From an uncultured Bacteroidales bacterium (lineage in GTDB: Bacteria; Bacteroidota; Bacteroidia; Bacteroidales; UBA932): 64,000 nucleotides of DNA. Below are positions 42,380 to 52,525 of this stretch, in pieces; the first letter of the stretch is position 1, and the number at the start of each line of letters is the position of its first letter. The stretch lies in the NCBI GenBank assembly GCA_900545245.1, contig UQYV01000013.1:7912-71911 (forward strand). The letters are read 5' to 3'. The notes beneath the pieces are model-generated. The model was not told the origin of the DNA and did not search any database. It worked only from the letters and a program-made list of their open reading frames with translations. The translations under genes and the position numbers were made by a program.

Positions 42380-43696
42380 CTAATCCGTCAACCACTTGAT
42401 AGCCCACTCCGCCAATGGCGAAGGGCAGGCAAGCATACCGCAGTTCTGCTGAAGATTCAAAAATGAAAAGCGTATGCGGTTCTGCGGATGATAACGGTCG
42501 TTGTAAACTACGATGCTCCTGCCACTGATACAGTTTTCAGCCTTGACTTCTACCGGAACTATATCACTTCCAAGCTGCAGGAGGAACTCAATCTCTGCCT
42601 TACCATCCGATGACCAATAATAAGGTATTGAACCATAAGATGGTAGCAGACTTTGCAATACTGCATTCTCTGCCATTGCTCCCTTAAATTCCGTATAATT
42701 TGCAGTCGGGTCAAGGACAATGCTCCCAGGAAGTCCGGATAAACGGCGCAGAAGGCCACAGTCACAGGCATAAATCTTAAATATGTCAGTTTCTCCGTAT
42801 GCCGCCAACGGCATCCCTGGTTTTGATACAGCATTCACTTTATATATCATTCCTGCATCTTCAAGCCAAAGCAACGCATCTTCGTAGTCCCTGCTTCGCG
42901 CCCCGGTTTTTATGACCTTATAAACGAACTTACGGCTTTCTTTGGCGAGTTGTGATGGAAGAGAATGCCAAATGGCATGAATGCGAGGTATTTCTCGTGG
43001 TTCCGCATACTTTGCAAAGTCGAGTTCATACAAATCCAAAATACCTTTCAATATGTCATCAACTGCCTGCATCCCTTGATTTTCAATCATAGCTATAGTC
43101 GCCTCCGGCATTCCTCCGGACACCATATATCTGCGATATTCAGATTTTAGCTTATCAAGTATTATCAGCGGCAATTTCTCCGGGCGATCCATCTGCTCAA
43201 CGAAACCGAATGTGGCACTATCGCTTGCGCGCAAGTATTCCTTAAAGGAAATCGGATACATCCGAACCATCTGTACCTTGCCGACAGGAACCGTCATATT
43301 TCTTTTTTTTACAGCCACGCCCAACAGAGAACCTGCAGCAATAATATGCCATTCCGGAGCATCTTCACAAAAATATTTCAGAGAATTTAGAGCTTCCTCA
43401 CATTCCTGTATTTCATCAAATATCAGCAAAGTCTTGCCCGGAATAAGCGGAACATCGCTATAAAGCGCAAGCTCTTTCAGAATACGGGACGGCTCCTTGG
43501 AGACGGAAAAGACTGACTGCAACTCTTTCTGACGATCAAAATCGAATTTAGCTGTATACTCAAAGCATTCCTTTCCAAACGCCACCATTGTCCATGTCTT
43601 ACCAATCTGACGGGCACCTGTCAGAAGAATAGGCTTGTGCCTTTCGGAAATCTGCCATTCCTTAAATCTATTGATAATTTCTCTCTTTATATCCAT
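42380..43696 (-). CDS. AAA-family ATPase with DUF4143-type C-terminus
   Basis: 438 residues from ATG 43696 (MDIKREIINRFKEWQ); upstream codons overlap the neighbouring gene's 3' end and lack conservation. Walker A LTGARQIGKTW at about 26-36, Walker B LLIFDEIQECEEAL at about 84-97, and AAGSLLGVAV as sensor. The C-terminal region has PYYWSSDGKAEIEFLLQLGSDIVPVEVKAE, a PD-(D/E)XK-like EIEF...PVEVKAE core typical of the DUF4143 group. It lies between the GH97 gene and the mannan locus, unrelated in function by domain content. Same family as 31386-32651 but a different subgroup. Confidence 0.85.
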   Translation of the reverse strand: MDIKREIINRFKEWQISERHKPILLTGARQIGKTWTMVAFGKECFEYTAKFDFDRQKELQSVFSVSKEPSRILKELALYSDVPLIPGKTLLIFDEIQECEEALNSLKYFCEDAPEWHIIAAGSLLGVAVKKRNMTVPVGKVQMVRMYPISFKEYLRASDSATFGFVEQMDRPEKLPLIILDKLKSEYRRYMVSGGMPEATIAMIENQGMQAVDDILKGILDLYELDFAKYAEPREIPRIHAIWHSLPSQLAKESRKFVYKVIKTGARSRDYEDALLWLEDAGMIYKVNAVSKPGMPLAAYGETDIFKIYACDCGLLRRLSGLPGSIVLDPTANYTEFKGAMAENAVLQSLLPSYGSIPYYWSSDGKAEIEFLLQLGSDIVPVEVKAENCISGRSIVVYNDRYHPQNRIRFSFLNLQQNCGMLACPSPLAEWAIKWLTD

Positions 43697-43835
43697 AATA
43701 CACCAACAACTTCCGATTTGTGCCAACTTTGACATTTTTCCGAACTTGTCAGGTGCGAAGATATAATAGATTTTCGAATAAGCCAAATATCCACGAGCAT
43801 TTTTATGATGGATTTTCCATTCTAGGATACCCAGC

Positions 43836-45041
43836 TCAGAAATGGCGAGCCAACTGCACAAGTTCGAGGCACATGCGGCTATTGTGATAGGGACATTTCC
43901 AAAATCCGGCTTTGTCGTCCGAAAGGTTGACAGAGCCGTTTTCTTTTATGCTCCAGAACCATTCGCCGTTGTTGTTATCGACAAGATTGTCGAGAATATA
44001 TTGCCACGTGCGGTTCATCATCGGAAGATACTCCGACAGTCCGTGACGGGCAAAGAGCCAGGCGAGTCCTACCTCGGATTCGGCCTGCACCCACCAATGG
44101 CGCTCCGCATCAAGACTTCCGTCCGCCTTCCGTTCATAAGCCAGGCTTCCGTCAGGAAAGTAGCCTTCAAGCGCCGCAGAGGCGATTTCCCTGCACTCGG
44201 GCTTGATTTTTTCCACAAGAGAGCTGTCGGAAAGCACCGTCGCAGCCTCAAGGAGAAGCCAGGATGCCTCGATGTCGTGTCCATAAGAATAGGTTTGTGA
44301 AGACGTCGGATGCCAGTATTTGTCGAAAAAGAGCCCCAAATGATGATTGGTCGGAGATTTGATTTTATTGAAAAATATATCCAATAAATCCACAATTCTT
44401 TCCCGAAGTTCCGGACTTTTCCACACACGATAGAGATTCGTATACGGCTCAAGGATATGCAGATGAGTGTTCATCGTCTTGGGGGCGTTCTCGTCTTTTC
44501 CGCTGAGTCTCACATCTTTAAGCTCAGTCCAATCTCTTGCCGCAGCCTCGAAATACCCTCCGCTCAGACGGTCACGTGCGTGGAGTTCGAGTGATTCGAA
44601 AAGGCGGATGGCATACTCGAGAGATTGAGGATTTCCCGTTGCACGATGGTGTTCGCTCAATCCGTATATCGCAAAGCCTATCGCATAGGATTGCTTTTTT
44701 GTATCCTTCGGCTGTCCGGATGAAGACACGGACCAATATACTCCGCCATATTCATAATCATAAAAATACTTTAAAATCCAGTTTTTCGCGTCCTCGGCAC
44801 ATTCGAGATACTCGGGATTTCCGAGAATGCGGTAGGCGGCAGAAAAGGTCCAGAGGATGCGGCTATAGAGGATTGCACCCCTGTCGGCATCGCCAAAGAC
44901 TTCGCCCTCTCCGGAAATACGCCCGTAGAATCCACCCATTCCGTCACGGACCTCATTCATCCAAAACGGAAGAATGTTGGTTGTCAGATGTCGCTGCATT
45001 TCTGCGGCAAGTTGAGCGATACTTTTCATTTTTGTTGTCAT
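43836..45041 (-). CDS. Mannobiose/cellobiose 2-epimerase (AGE family)
   Basis: 401 residues. An (alpha/alpha)6-barrel epimerase of the N-acylglucosamine 2-epimerase family. Seen motifs: MGGFYGRISGEGEVFGDADRG start, ALEYAIR-type helix, MNTHLHILEPYTNLYR, SYGHDIEASWLLLEAA and ERHWWVQAESEVGLAW, FWKCPYHNSRMCLEL, in which the paired histidines of the active site recur. In the neighbouring mannan pathway, it would convert 4-O-mannosyl-mannose to 4-O-mannosyl-glucose. Its start overlaps the stop of the symporter gene by four bases, so they are translationally coupled. Last gene of the locus. Confidence 0.87.
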   Translation of the reverse strand: MTTKMKSIAQLAAEMQRHLTTNILPFWMNEVRDGMGGFYGRISGEGEVFGDADRGAILYSRILWTFSAAYRILGNPEYLECAEDAKNWILKYFYDYEYGGVYWSVSSSGQPKDTKKQSYAIGFAIYGLSEHHRATGNPQSLEYAIRLFESLELHARDRLSGGYFEAAARDWTELKDVRLSGKDENAPKTMNTHLHILEPYTNLYRVWKSPELRERIVDLLDIFFNKIKSPTNHHLGLFFDKYWHPTSSQTYSYGHDIEASWLLLEAATVLSDSSLVEKIKPECREIASAALEGYFPDGSLAYERKADGSLDAERHWWVQAESEVGLAWLFARHGLSEYLPMMNRTWQYILDNLVDNNNGEWFWSIKENGSVNLSDDKAGFWKCPYHNSRMCLELVQLARHF

Positions 45042-46414
45042 TTTGTTCGGCGGCGGGATTCGAGTCCTTCAGCCACTTCCCTCATCGTATTGTCGCCAAG
45101 AGGGTAGAAGCTGACGAGTATTGCCGATGCGACAGCCCCGACTGCCGGAAGGTAGCCAAGCATCGCCCTTATTCCTGAAATTGCATCAGCAGATTGTATT
45201 TCGTTGGCTTGGAATCCGTAAAACGACAGAAGCCAGCCGGTTAATGCCCCGCCTATCGTCCATCCCAATTTCTGGGACATAGAAGATGAGGAGAATATCA
45301 GACCCGTTGCCCTACGTCCTGTTTTCCATTCAGACCAGTCTGCAATGTCGGCGTACATCGACCAAAGAAGAGGGAATATGCTGCCCGCACAAAGGCTTAT
45401 GAGCAGCTGAAGAACAAACATCAGAACAATCTGATTGGGCTGCAAGAAAAAGAAAACAACACTCAGAAGGGCTGCAATGCACATCGCTCCGCCATAGACC
45501 CTCTTTTTGCCCAGGCTGTCGGCAAGTGGAGCGGACAAGGCGACACCTGCCATATTGGAAAGCTGCCCGACCATAAGATAGAGCGCCGAGAGGGTGAAAA
45601 AACCGCCGAAAACTTGCGTATCTTCTTGATGGACATAGTATTTGAAATAGTATATCGCAGCTCCGTCACGCACGGAATTGAAGATGAGTGCCGTGATGCC
45701 GGCACCAAGCAGAATCCACCAAGGACGGTTGTGGAGCAAGAGGTCTTTCAAATCCTCGGAAACGCTACCGCTTTCGGAAGCATCGGGGCGGACTCTCTCA
45801 CGGACACCCCGGAAGCAGAGCAGCAGCAATGCCAGACAGAGAAGTCCTACGACTGCAACAGAAAAGGTCCAGCCAAGAGCATCAGAATCAAGACTTCGGG
45901 AGAAGAAACGCACGAGAGGCTCAGTCATCGCCAAGGCTATGAGACTCCCGGCGTAAGCGAAGAACATACGGTAGGAAGACAAGGCGTTGCGATCGCGTCC
46001 ATCAGAAGATATGAGCCCGAGGAGCGATGCGTAAGGGACATTGACTGCGGAATATGCCATCATCATCAATGTGTAGGTGATATATGCATAGAGCAGGCGC
46101 GTCCACGGAGCCCAAGTGGTGGGAGGCACTGCAAAAGTCAACACACCGAAGATGGCAAACGGGAGGGCACCGAACAATATCCACGGGCGGAATTTTCCCC
46201 AACGACTTTCCGTACGGTCGGCAAGCATCCCGAAAATGGGGTCGTTCACCGCATCCCAAATCCTTGTTACAAAGAACATTGTACCCACTGCAGCAGGGGC
46301 AAGGCCGAAGATGTCGGTGTAGAAGAACAACAAATACATTCCGAAAATTTTCCAGAACATAGATGAAGCCATATCACCGAATCCATAAGAAATCTTTTCT
46401 TTTATTCCGACCAT
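45038..46414 (-). CDS. GPH family sugar:cation symporter (MFS)
   Basis: 458 residues from ATG 46414 (a TTG two codons earlier is possible). Twelve hydrophobic segments, with the MelB-type signature DPIFGMLADRTESRWGKFRPWILFGALP after helix 2 and the second-half GIGGAL-type repeat. GPH transporters carry oligosaccharides with Na+ or H+. In mannan loci of Bacteroides the equivalent imports mannobiose for the epimerase and GH130 phosphorylase, which fits its immediate neighbours. 14 nt after the AraC gene. Confidence 0.87.
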   Translation of the reverse strand: MVGIKEKISYGFGDMASSMFWKIFGMYLLFFYTDIFGLAPAAVGTMFFVTRIWDAVNDPIFGMLADRTESRWGKFRPWILFGALPFAIFGVLTFAVPPTTWAPWTRLLYAYITYTLMMMAYSAVNVPYASLLGLISSDGRDRNALSSYRMFFAYAGSLIALAMTEPLVRFFSRSLDSDALGWTFSVAVVGLLCLALLLLCFRGVRERVRPDASESGSVSEDLKDLLLHNRPWWILLGAGITALIFNSVRDGAAIYYFKYYVHQEDTQVFGGFFTLSALYLMVGQLSNMAGVALSAPLADSLGKKRVYGGAMCIAALLSVVFFFLQPNQIVLMFVLQLLISLCAGSIFPLLWSMYADIADWSEWKTGRRATGLIFSSSSMSQKLGWTIGGALTGWLLSFYGFQANEIQSADAISGIRAMLGYLPAVGAVASAILVSFYPLGDNTMREVAEGLESRRRTK

Positions 46415-46428
46415 AAGCAAATCTGTTG

Positions 46429-47331
46429 TCAGGCTATAACCTGTTTTTTGTGATACATTTCACGGAATTCACTCGGAGTGCAGCCTTTTTTACGCCGGAA
46501 TATCCGGTTGAAATTAGACATATTGTTGTAGCCACATTCATAGCAGATTTCCGCCACAGTTTTGCTTGTATCGACCAAAAGCCGTGCAGCATTGCCGATT
46601 CTTATGTCCATCAGATAGTCTGTAAAACTCTTTCCTGTGTGTTGGCAAAAGAAGCGGCTGAATGCCGTTTCACTCATATTGGCAAGTCCCGCAGCCTCGG
46701 ACAATTTGATTTCCCGATTGTAATTGTTTCTCAAATAGGCATCGACTGCCCGAATGCGTCGGCTTTGTATGTAATTGTCGGATTGAGCGAATGCCGTGCT
46801 CGCGAGAGTGTATGCAGACTCAGAGAGCGAGAGTTCGTACAACAGCGTCAGAAATGCTGTGACCATATAGAAGCCTTTACGCTCATTTGTGAGGGAATTG
46901 AGCAGAGAACGCACTCCGAGAATCGTCGACATAGGGAAGGCCAGCCCGTTGCTTCCCAACTGGAGCATAGTCCGGATTGAATGGAACTGGTTTTTCGAAA
47001 GCAGTTTGTCGGAAAGCCAATCACCGGAAAACTGTATGGTAATCTCACGAATATTTTTTCCTTGTGGAAGATTGCCGTTCTGCCATCCGTGTTCGAGAGA
47101 TTCATTGGCGATGAGGACAAGTTCATAATCACCGATTTCTTCAATAGAGTCGCCCACAACACGTTTAGCTCCGGCTGCATTTTCCACGTAATTGAGTTCA
47201 AATTCCCGATGGGTGTGTATCGGGAAATTGAATTCTGTTTTGTTCCGTTCTATCACATAGAGACAATCTGCCTCTGAAAGAGGAGTTATTTCGTGCAGCA
47301 CAGAACTGCCGCCTTTGTTTTTACTGACCAT
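46429..47331 (-). CDS. AraC family transcriptional regulator
   Basis: 300 residues. An N-terminal cupin-like sensing region (FPIHTHREFELNYVENAAGAKRVV; YELVLIANESLEHGW) and a C-terminal double HTH (IKLSEAAGLANMSETAFSRFFCQHTG and VAEICYECGYNNMSNFNRIFRRKKG). Located within the mannan operon between GH130 and the symporter, so it is probably the local regulator, sensing a manno-oligosaccharide; there is no HTCS or SusR gene in the window. The sensed sugar is inferred. Confidence 0.9.
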   Translation of the reverse strand: MVSKNKGGSSVLHEITPLSEADCLYVIERNKTEFNFPIHTHREFELNYVENAAGAKRVVGDSIEEIGDYELVLIANESLEHGWQNGNLPQGKNIREITIQFSGDWLSDKLLSKNQFHSIRTMLQLGSNGLAFPMSTILGVRSLLNSLTNERKGFYMVTAFLTLLYELSLSESAYTLASTAFAQSDNYIQSRRIRAVDAYLRNNYNREIKLSEAAGLANMSETAFSRFFCQHTGKSFTDYLMDIRIGNAARLLVDTSKTVAEICYECGYNNMSNFNRIFRRKKGCTPSEFREMYHKKQVIA

Positions 47332-47336
47332 AATTT

Positions 47337-48533
47337 TTATCCACGACAGATTTCGTCTGCGTCAAATGCAGAGTTGCCGTCTATAATCTTGTATAAAGTT
47401 TCGACCGAAGAGGCGCTGCGAAGGCCGTCCGGAGCCGTGTTAAAACAATAGTCCAAAAGCCGTTCCACAGACGAGACCGCAACGTGCATTCTTGTATCGC
47501 TCGAAGCATAATAAATCAAGATACGTCCGTCAGGGTCGGCAATCCAACCGTTACAAAACAGCACATTTGACACATCTCCGACCCGTTCCTCTCCCTGAGG
47601 TGCCATAAAATACCCCGCAGGCTCGGCTATCACACGTGTAGGGTCGTCGAGAGCTGTCACATACAGATAAAGCACATAACGCAGCCCGGCAGCGCACATC
47701 CTGACTCCGTGAGCCAGATGAAGCCAGCCGCGTCCGGTTTTTATCGGCTGCGGCCCTTCGCCGTTCTTCATCTCCTTGATAGTATGATATTGACGGAAAT
47801 TGATGATTTTTTGCTCTCCGACCACGGCATTTGATATGTCATCGACAAGTGCCCATCCGATTCCGCCACCATTCCCGGTTTCGATGAATCCGTCTTGCGG
47901 ACGTGTGTAGAATGCATATTTCCCTTCTATAAATTCCGGATGCAGAACGACATTGCGCTGCTGCTCCAAAGATTTCAAGTCCGGAAGACGCTCCCAATCC
48001 ACAAGGTTTTTCGTCCTTGCGATACCTGCGGAGGCAACGGCTGCCGAAAGATCCGAAGGAGCGGACAAATCCTTGCGTTCAGAGCAGAATATACCATATA
48101 TCCAGCCATCTTCGTGCCGGGTGAGACGCATATCATAGACATTTGTGTCGGGAATATCCGTCTCCGGCATTCTTATGGGATATTTTCTGAATCGGAAATT
48201 GTCAATACCGTTCGGGCTGTCAGCAAGCGCAAAAAAAGACTTCCGATCATTACCCTCCACTCTCGCCACCAGCACATATTTTCCTTCGAAGAATATAGCT
48301 CCGGCATTGAATGTCCCGTTAATCCCGAAACGTTCCATACAATAGGGATTCCGTTCCGGAGAAAGTTCGTAACGCCACTCCAATGGAGTATGCTCTCGCG
48401 TAAGCACAGGATAGCTGTAACGTTCAAAAATCCCGTTCCCGGGCAACAGGGGCTCATTCACACGCGCAAAAAGATGCTCCTGTTCCTCTCGGAGAGCCCG
48501 GAAACGGGACACAAACAAGTTGTTTTCTGTCAT
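47337..48533 (-). CDS. GH130 mannosyl-glucose phosphorylase
   Basis: 398 residues. Phosphorolyses 4-O-beta-D-mannosyl-D-glucose to mannose-1-phosphate and glucose. GH130 motifs: FNAGAIFFEGKYVLVARVEG, DNFRFRKYPIRMPETD and NVYDMRLTRHEDGWIYG, whose Asp (D134) is the expected general acid; NVVLHPEFIEGKYAFYTRPQDG and RGWLHLAHGVR follow. No signal peptide, so cytoplasmic. Length and motifs match the mannosylglucose phosphorylase subfamily better than mannobiose-specific ones. It is 15 nt after the lipoprotein gene and 5 nt before the regulator. Confidence 0.88.
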   Translation of the reverse strand: MTENNLFVSRFRALREEQEHLFARVNEPLLPGNGIFERYSYPVLTREHTPLEWRYELSPERNPYCMERFGINGTFNAGAIFFEGKYVLVARVEGNDRKSFFALADSPNGIDNFRFRKYPIRMPETDIPDTNVYDMRLTRHEDGWIYGIFCSERKDLSAPSDLSAAVASAGIARTKNLVDWERLPDLKSLEQQRNVVLHPEFIEGKYAFYTRPQDGFIETGNGGGIGWALVDDISNAVVGEQKIINFRQYHTIKEMKNGEGPQPIKTGRGWLHLAHGVRMCAAGLRYVLYLYVTALDDPTRVIAEPAGYFMAPQGEERVGDVSNVLFCNGWIADPDGRILIYYASSDTRMHVAVSSVERLLDYCFNTAPDGLRSASSVETLYKIIDGNSAFDADEICRG

Positions 48534-48548
48534 TTGGCCAATCAGTAA

Positions 48549-50111
48549 TTATTCGGATTTAACAAGGGAGAGTTTGAGCGTATTGGTGTCAAACGTCACT
48601 TTGTAATTCCCATCAGTCCAGTCAGAGAAACCATTACCCGGAGAAAATGTATCATCCGCTTCAGTATTCTTGGACGAAATGGCTGTCCAATAGTCCGACG
48701 CGCTCGCATCCCGTCTGTATTCCGTCCAGTCTTGTTTGTCAAGCTTGAAATAGCACCAACGGTTGAGATATATCGTGCCCGGAGAAACATATATTCCAGA
48801 ACCCTCAGGCGTCTCGACGAGAGCGTTTTTCACATCAAATTCCCAGTCCTTGACTCCGTTCTCGAAGCCTCCGCCGAAAAGATAGAACGCCTTTGCCTGG
48901 TCAAAGTCAGGCTTTTCGTCCTTTGAGATAAGAGTCAGCGTGAGCGTCATCGCACCAAAGTCCGCCCTGATGTCGTAATTCCCGCTCTCGTAACCGATAA
49001 GCCCCGGTTTGAACTGGGGAGCCTCGCTGTCAGTCACCGTCAGAATTTTGATATTGTCTTTAACAGAATCATCTGTCATTGCAAAATATGGAGACCACTT
49101 GCCTTCTGCGGTAAATATCTTGAAACCGTTGTTTCCGTCTCCGAAATTCATATGGACAGCCTTGATTTCATAAACATTCTCGGAAACTTTTGACATAGGG
49201 TTCGTAAATTCCCATCCCCATTTGAAGCAATCTCCGAGCGGATACACATTGTCTCCCAAGTCAAGCTTATGTTCAATGTCTCCGGTTCTTGTCATACTCA
49301 TCCTATAACTGTTCAAATCGAGAACAATTGTATAAACCCCTGATTTATAACCATTGAGAGCCGGCTGAAAAAGATTGATTCCCACATCTTCCGTGTAAAG
49401 TTTCACTGCTCCGAAGGTTTCCACCGCAGGATCCGGTCCGAAGAAACGGTTGTCGCTTCCGTCATTGGAGAACAGATACTTGAAACCGGTATCACTCGGA
49501 ACGAAATTCAATTCGACAGATTCCGTTGTATATACGCCATCAATTCCTGTGACAGCTATTGCTTTAGCCGGATCCCATCCCGCAATTGTCGCACTTCCGA
49601 AGAGATAGAGTTTTGCAGGAAGTTCCAATTTGTGGCTCACAAGCGCAAACTTCAGTTTGAGGACATTGGATGTCTTTGCCTCAATGTTCTCGTCTGAAGG
49701 TTTCGCATAGACAACAAACTGAAGTTCCGCAGTCTCCGTGCCGACTTTCTTCACAAGGTCGAGAATATCGGAGGCCTTAAGTCCCAGACCAAGACTCTTT
49801 CCGGCATTGAATGTCAATGGAGAACTGTACAAGTCGGCTGCTGCATCATTGCAATAGACCGTATATGAAAGCCCTAAAGTCTGCCCTTGTGGGAGAGCGT
49901 CGGTCCAAGAAAGTTTCAAGACCACGGCATCGGACTCTTCATCAAGGCTAACCACTCCATCTTGAACAGCACTGAGTACCGGAGTCACAAGTTCCACAGT
50001 TCCCGTTTCTCCTCCCGTACCGGGTTTTTCTTCAGGATTGTTTTCTTTATTGCAAGAAATCATCATTACAGCCGAAAGTAAGGCCGCTGAAACAGTAAAA
50101 AACTTCTTCAT
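48549..50111 (-). CDS. SusE/SusF-type surface lipoprotein
   Basis: 520 residues; signal MKKFFTVSAALLSAVMMISC with lipidated Cys. The N-terminal SusE-type Ig domain (SLDEESDAVVLKLSWTDALPQG) is followed by three CBM-like modules that each begin YLFG/VYPLGD and contain a W-F-[ED] strand (KLYLFGSATIAGWDP; NVYPLGDCFKWGWEFTNP; AFYLFGGGFENGVKDWEF), similar in plan to SusF/SusE starch-binding modules. It probably binds mannan at the cell surface. 2 nt after the next gene upstream in transcription. Confidence 0.83.
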   Translation of the reverse strand: MKKFFTVSAALLSAVMMISCNKENNPEEKPGTGGETGTVELVTPVLSAVQDGVVSLDEESDAVVLKLSWTDALPQGQTLGLSYTVYCNDAAADLYSSPLTFNAGKSLGLGLKASDILDLVKKVGTETAELQFVVYAKPSDENIEAKTSNVLKLKFALVSHKLELPAKLYLFGSATIAGWDPAKAIAVTGIDGVYTTESVELNFVPSDTGFKYLFSNDGSDNRFFGPDPAVETFGAVKLYTEDVGINLFQPALNGYKSGVYTIVLDLNSYRMSMTRTGDIEHKLDLGDNVYPLGDCFKWGWEFTNPMSKVSENVYEIKAVHMNFGDGNNGFKIFTAEGKWSPYFAMTDDSVKDNIKILTVTDSEAPQFKPGLIGYESGNYDIRADFGAMTLTLTLISKDEKPDFDQAKAFYLFGGGFENGVKDWEFDVKNALVETPEGSGIYVSPGTIYLNRWCYFKLDKQDWTEYRRDASASDYWTAISSKNTEADDTFSPGNGFSDWTDGNYKVTFDTNTLKLSLVKSE

Positions 50112-50113
50112 AA

Positions 50114-51007
50114 TTATTTCATTTTGTAAACTTCATAATACAATTCATACGAACTCCGCCACATATTATCGTAGAATCCGTTTTGCGAAGGCTCGGAAGC
50201 TGCGGAAGGAAGGGCGAAACGTAAAAGGACGTTGTCACCACGCCGGGCAAAAGTCATCACGGATGTGACGTTGTCTTTGGTGATGCTCATCTTATTTGTC
50301 GTGAGATCAAGTTCCCATTCGGACTTCCCTGGAGGAAGTAGATGCCTCAGACGGGAGTCCATATCGAGGGGGTTCTCCTTGCTGTATGGGGAATATACAC
50401 CCCAAAAGTGACCATATTTGCCATCCGCGCCAGCTTCATTTGTAATCGTTCCAGTCAGGAGGTTGTTCCGAACTCCTTCGTTCATATCTATTTGGATGCG
50501 GTTGTCATATTCAGGCATGCCGAAATCTCCGAACTCAGATGCACTGAGCTGGGTCTCCCACGCACCGTCTCCACAGCTGGCGAGTCTTTGATTACAACAG
50601 AGTTTTATTTCCACGATTCTCCACCTCCCGACATAGAAAGCATCATAAGGCTTGATATTTATCCACCATTTGAGTTTGTTCCCGGATTTCGAACTTACTG
50701 TCACAGAGGCACGTCTTTCCGGATTGTTAAAATTGAGTTTATCGCCTCTTCCCACACTCGCGGAAGCTCCGGCGGAGACAACTATTCCCTCCACCTCGAC
50801 TGCCGCCCAATCAAATGCATCCGTCGCCATCACATATACCGTAGCCGTAGCAGACTCGTCCGTGCGCTCAATAACCGCTGTTCCCATCTGCCCTTTGAGT
50901 TGCAATTCAAGAAGTGAAACATCCTTGTTTTCAAGAGGGCTATCTATTGTCTTGGAACAGGAAACGGCAGCAAGCAGTCCCATAAGCATTATGGCTATTC
51001 TTTTCAT
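50114..51007 (-). CDS. Surface lipoprotein of the mannan locus, unknown fold
   Basis: 297 residues from ATG 51007 (MKRIAIMLMGLLAAVSC). Mature features: an N-terminal domain (LLELQLKGQMGTAVIERTDESATATVYV) of the type found in SusE-position proteins, then a domain with KPYDAFYVGRWRIVEIKLCC and WELDLTTNKMSITKDNVTSVMTFARRGD resembling small lipocalin-like modules, and a final DNMWRSSYELYYEVYKMK. No enzyme motif. Its place directly after SusD marks it as a likely glycan-binding lipoprotein; the ligand is not readable from sequence. Confidence 0.7.
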   Translation of the reverse strand: MKRIAIMLMGLLAAVSCSKTIDSPLENKDVSLLELQLKGQMGTAVIERTDESATATVYVMATDAFDWAAVEVEGIVVSAGASASVGRGDKLNFNNPERRASVTVSSKSGNKLKWWINIKPYDAFYVGRWRIVEIKLCCNQRLASCGDGAWETQLSASEFGDFGMPEYDNRIQIDMNEGVRNNLLTGTITNEAGADGKYGHFWGVYSPYSKENPLDMDSRLRHLLPPGKSEWELDLTTNKMSITKDNVTSVMTFARRGDNVLLRFALPSAASEPSQNGFYDNMWRSSYELYYEVYKMK

Positions 51008-51011
51008 ATAA

Positions 51012-52520
51012 TCAGAACTTATTGTTATTTTCTTTCTCCACATTCGGATTCAAATCTATCTCGCGCTGCGGTATAGGATAAAAAGCAGCGGATTCCTCCG
51101 ACATTTTCGATGCCTCTGTAACGGTTGATGTGACAGTACCGGTCCTGCGGAGGTCGAAGAGCCTGTTTCCTTCAAAAGCGAGTTCAAAAGCGCGCTCCTT
51201 TATTACCTCTTTCCTGAAAGACTTCAATTCAAGTCCCGGCGCAAAATTAGGAATCCCCGCACGTGAACGCAGTTTGTTCACCAAAGGGTAACCTTCAGAA
51301 GGCCCCGCAGCCTCGGCAAGAACAAGGAGGATATCAGAATATCTGAGAAGATATGGGCGGGCACTGGTTCTCTCGCCAATGAAATCCGGATCGACATACT
51401 TTGCGCTGTAATACTTCGCACCGGAGGCGATGGTAATCGGATCTCCATACTGATCATAGAACTGCCTGTGGATCAGTTCCGTTCTGCGCTTGTCCGTGGA
51501 GAGAAATGATTCTACAAACTTGTCTTCGATGATAAAGACTCCCCATCCGTTGCCGTTCGCCTTCTGAAGTTTGCCGTCACCATATTTAATGTAGATGGGA
51601 ACAGAACTGTTGTTCGGAAGAAATTGTAGAGGAATTTTGGTGTACATACTTTCGTGCGTTCCGCTGCGGTCTGTCGCCATTATGAATATATGCTCGGGGC
51701 CGTCGGGCGCCTCAACGTCGTAGATATGTCTGAGGTCGTCATCGAAAGAATACTGTTCTGTATAATCATTCACAACCTTGCGGGCATATTCAGCCGCTTT
51801 AGCATAGTATGTCTCGGGGTCATAGCTGAGATTTCTGTATCCGGGCGCATTATAGTCCCTTCCCGAAGCCACTGTGAGATAAGCCTTTGCAAGAAGAGCC
51901 TCGGCAGCGACCTTATCCACACGTCCGAAAACCTTATTGACTTCCAGAAGCCTGTCTGCCTCTTTAAGGTCATTGAAAATAAGTTCCCAGATTTCTTCTG
52001 TGCTTCCTGCCAAATCGGGAGTCGTCTGATCCAACCTCGTTATAGGCTCCTTCACCACAGGAACGACACCGAAAGTACGCACAAGATTGAAATAATTCCA
52101 AGCCCGAAGAAAATACGCTTCCCCGAGGACGCGGTTTCTGGCAGCTTCAGTAAGTTCGCAGTCTTTCACCTTTGCTATCACGGTATTGGCCCGGTTGAGA
52201 CCGATATAGCAATACTTGAAATAGTACCAAGTGAGTTCCGTACTGCTGTTGTAGGTCCAATTGTCAAGCAGGTGGATGTCTCCAGGCTCGTCACTCTTGG
52301 CACACATAGTCTCAGTTGGAATATCTCCGATATACCATATAGCACGAAGGTATTCGAGATAATTCAGCGCATTATAGGCATACATCAGTCCGGATTCGGC
52401 ATCCTTCTCCGTCTTGTAAAAGTTCTCGGAGGAGTAGAAGCCATAAGGAGCCTCTTCAAGCGAACAGGACGCAAGAGACAGCGTTGCGATAAATATGATT
52501 ATATATTTCTCTATTTTCAT
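51012..52520 (-). CDS. SusD/RagB-type nutrient uptake lipoprotein
   Basis: 502 residues from ATG 52520 (MKIEKYIIIFIATLSLASC); the 40 upstream codons overlap SusC and lack a signal. Lipobox LASC with Ser at +2. SusD pattern: LMYAYNALNYLEYLRAIWYIG, RVLGEAYFLRAWNYFNLVRTFG, VPVVKEPITRLDQTTPD, AEALLAKAYLTVASGRDY, and RPYLLRYSDILLVLAEAAG, then RTGTVTSTVTEA. Lid of the SusCD importer; binds mannan or manno-oligosaccharides by inference from its neighbours. 4 nt before the next gene. Confidence 0.92.
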   Translation of the reverse strand: MKIEKYIIIFIATLSLASCSLEEAPYGFYSSENFYKTEKDAESGLMYAYNALNYLEYLRAIWYIGDIPTETMCAKSDEPGDIHLLDNWTYNSSTELTWYYFKYCYIGLNRANTVIAKVKDCELTEAARNRVLGEAYFLRAWNYFNLVRTFGVVPVVKEPITRLDQTTPDLAGSTEEIWELIFNDLKEADRLLEVNKVFGRVDKVAAEALLAKAYLTVASGRDYNAPGYRNLSYDPETYYAKAAEYARKVVNDYTEQYSFDDDLRHIYDVEAPDGPEHIFIMATDRSGTHESMYTKIPLQFLPNNSSVPIYIKYGDGKLQKANGNGWGVFIIEDKFVESFLSTDKRRTELIHRQFYDQYGDPITIASGAKYYSAKYVDPDFIGERTSARPYLLRYSDILLVLAEAAGPSEGYPLVNKLRSRAGIPNFAPGLELKSFRKEVIKERAFELAFEGNRLFDLRRTGTVTSTVTEASKMSEESAAFYPIPQREIDLNPNVEKENNNKF

Positions 52521-52525
52521 TGTTC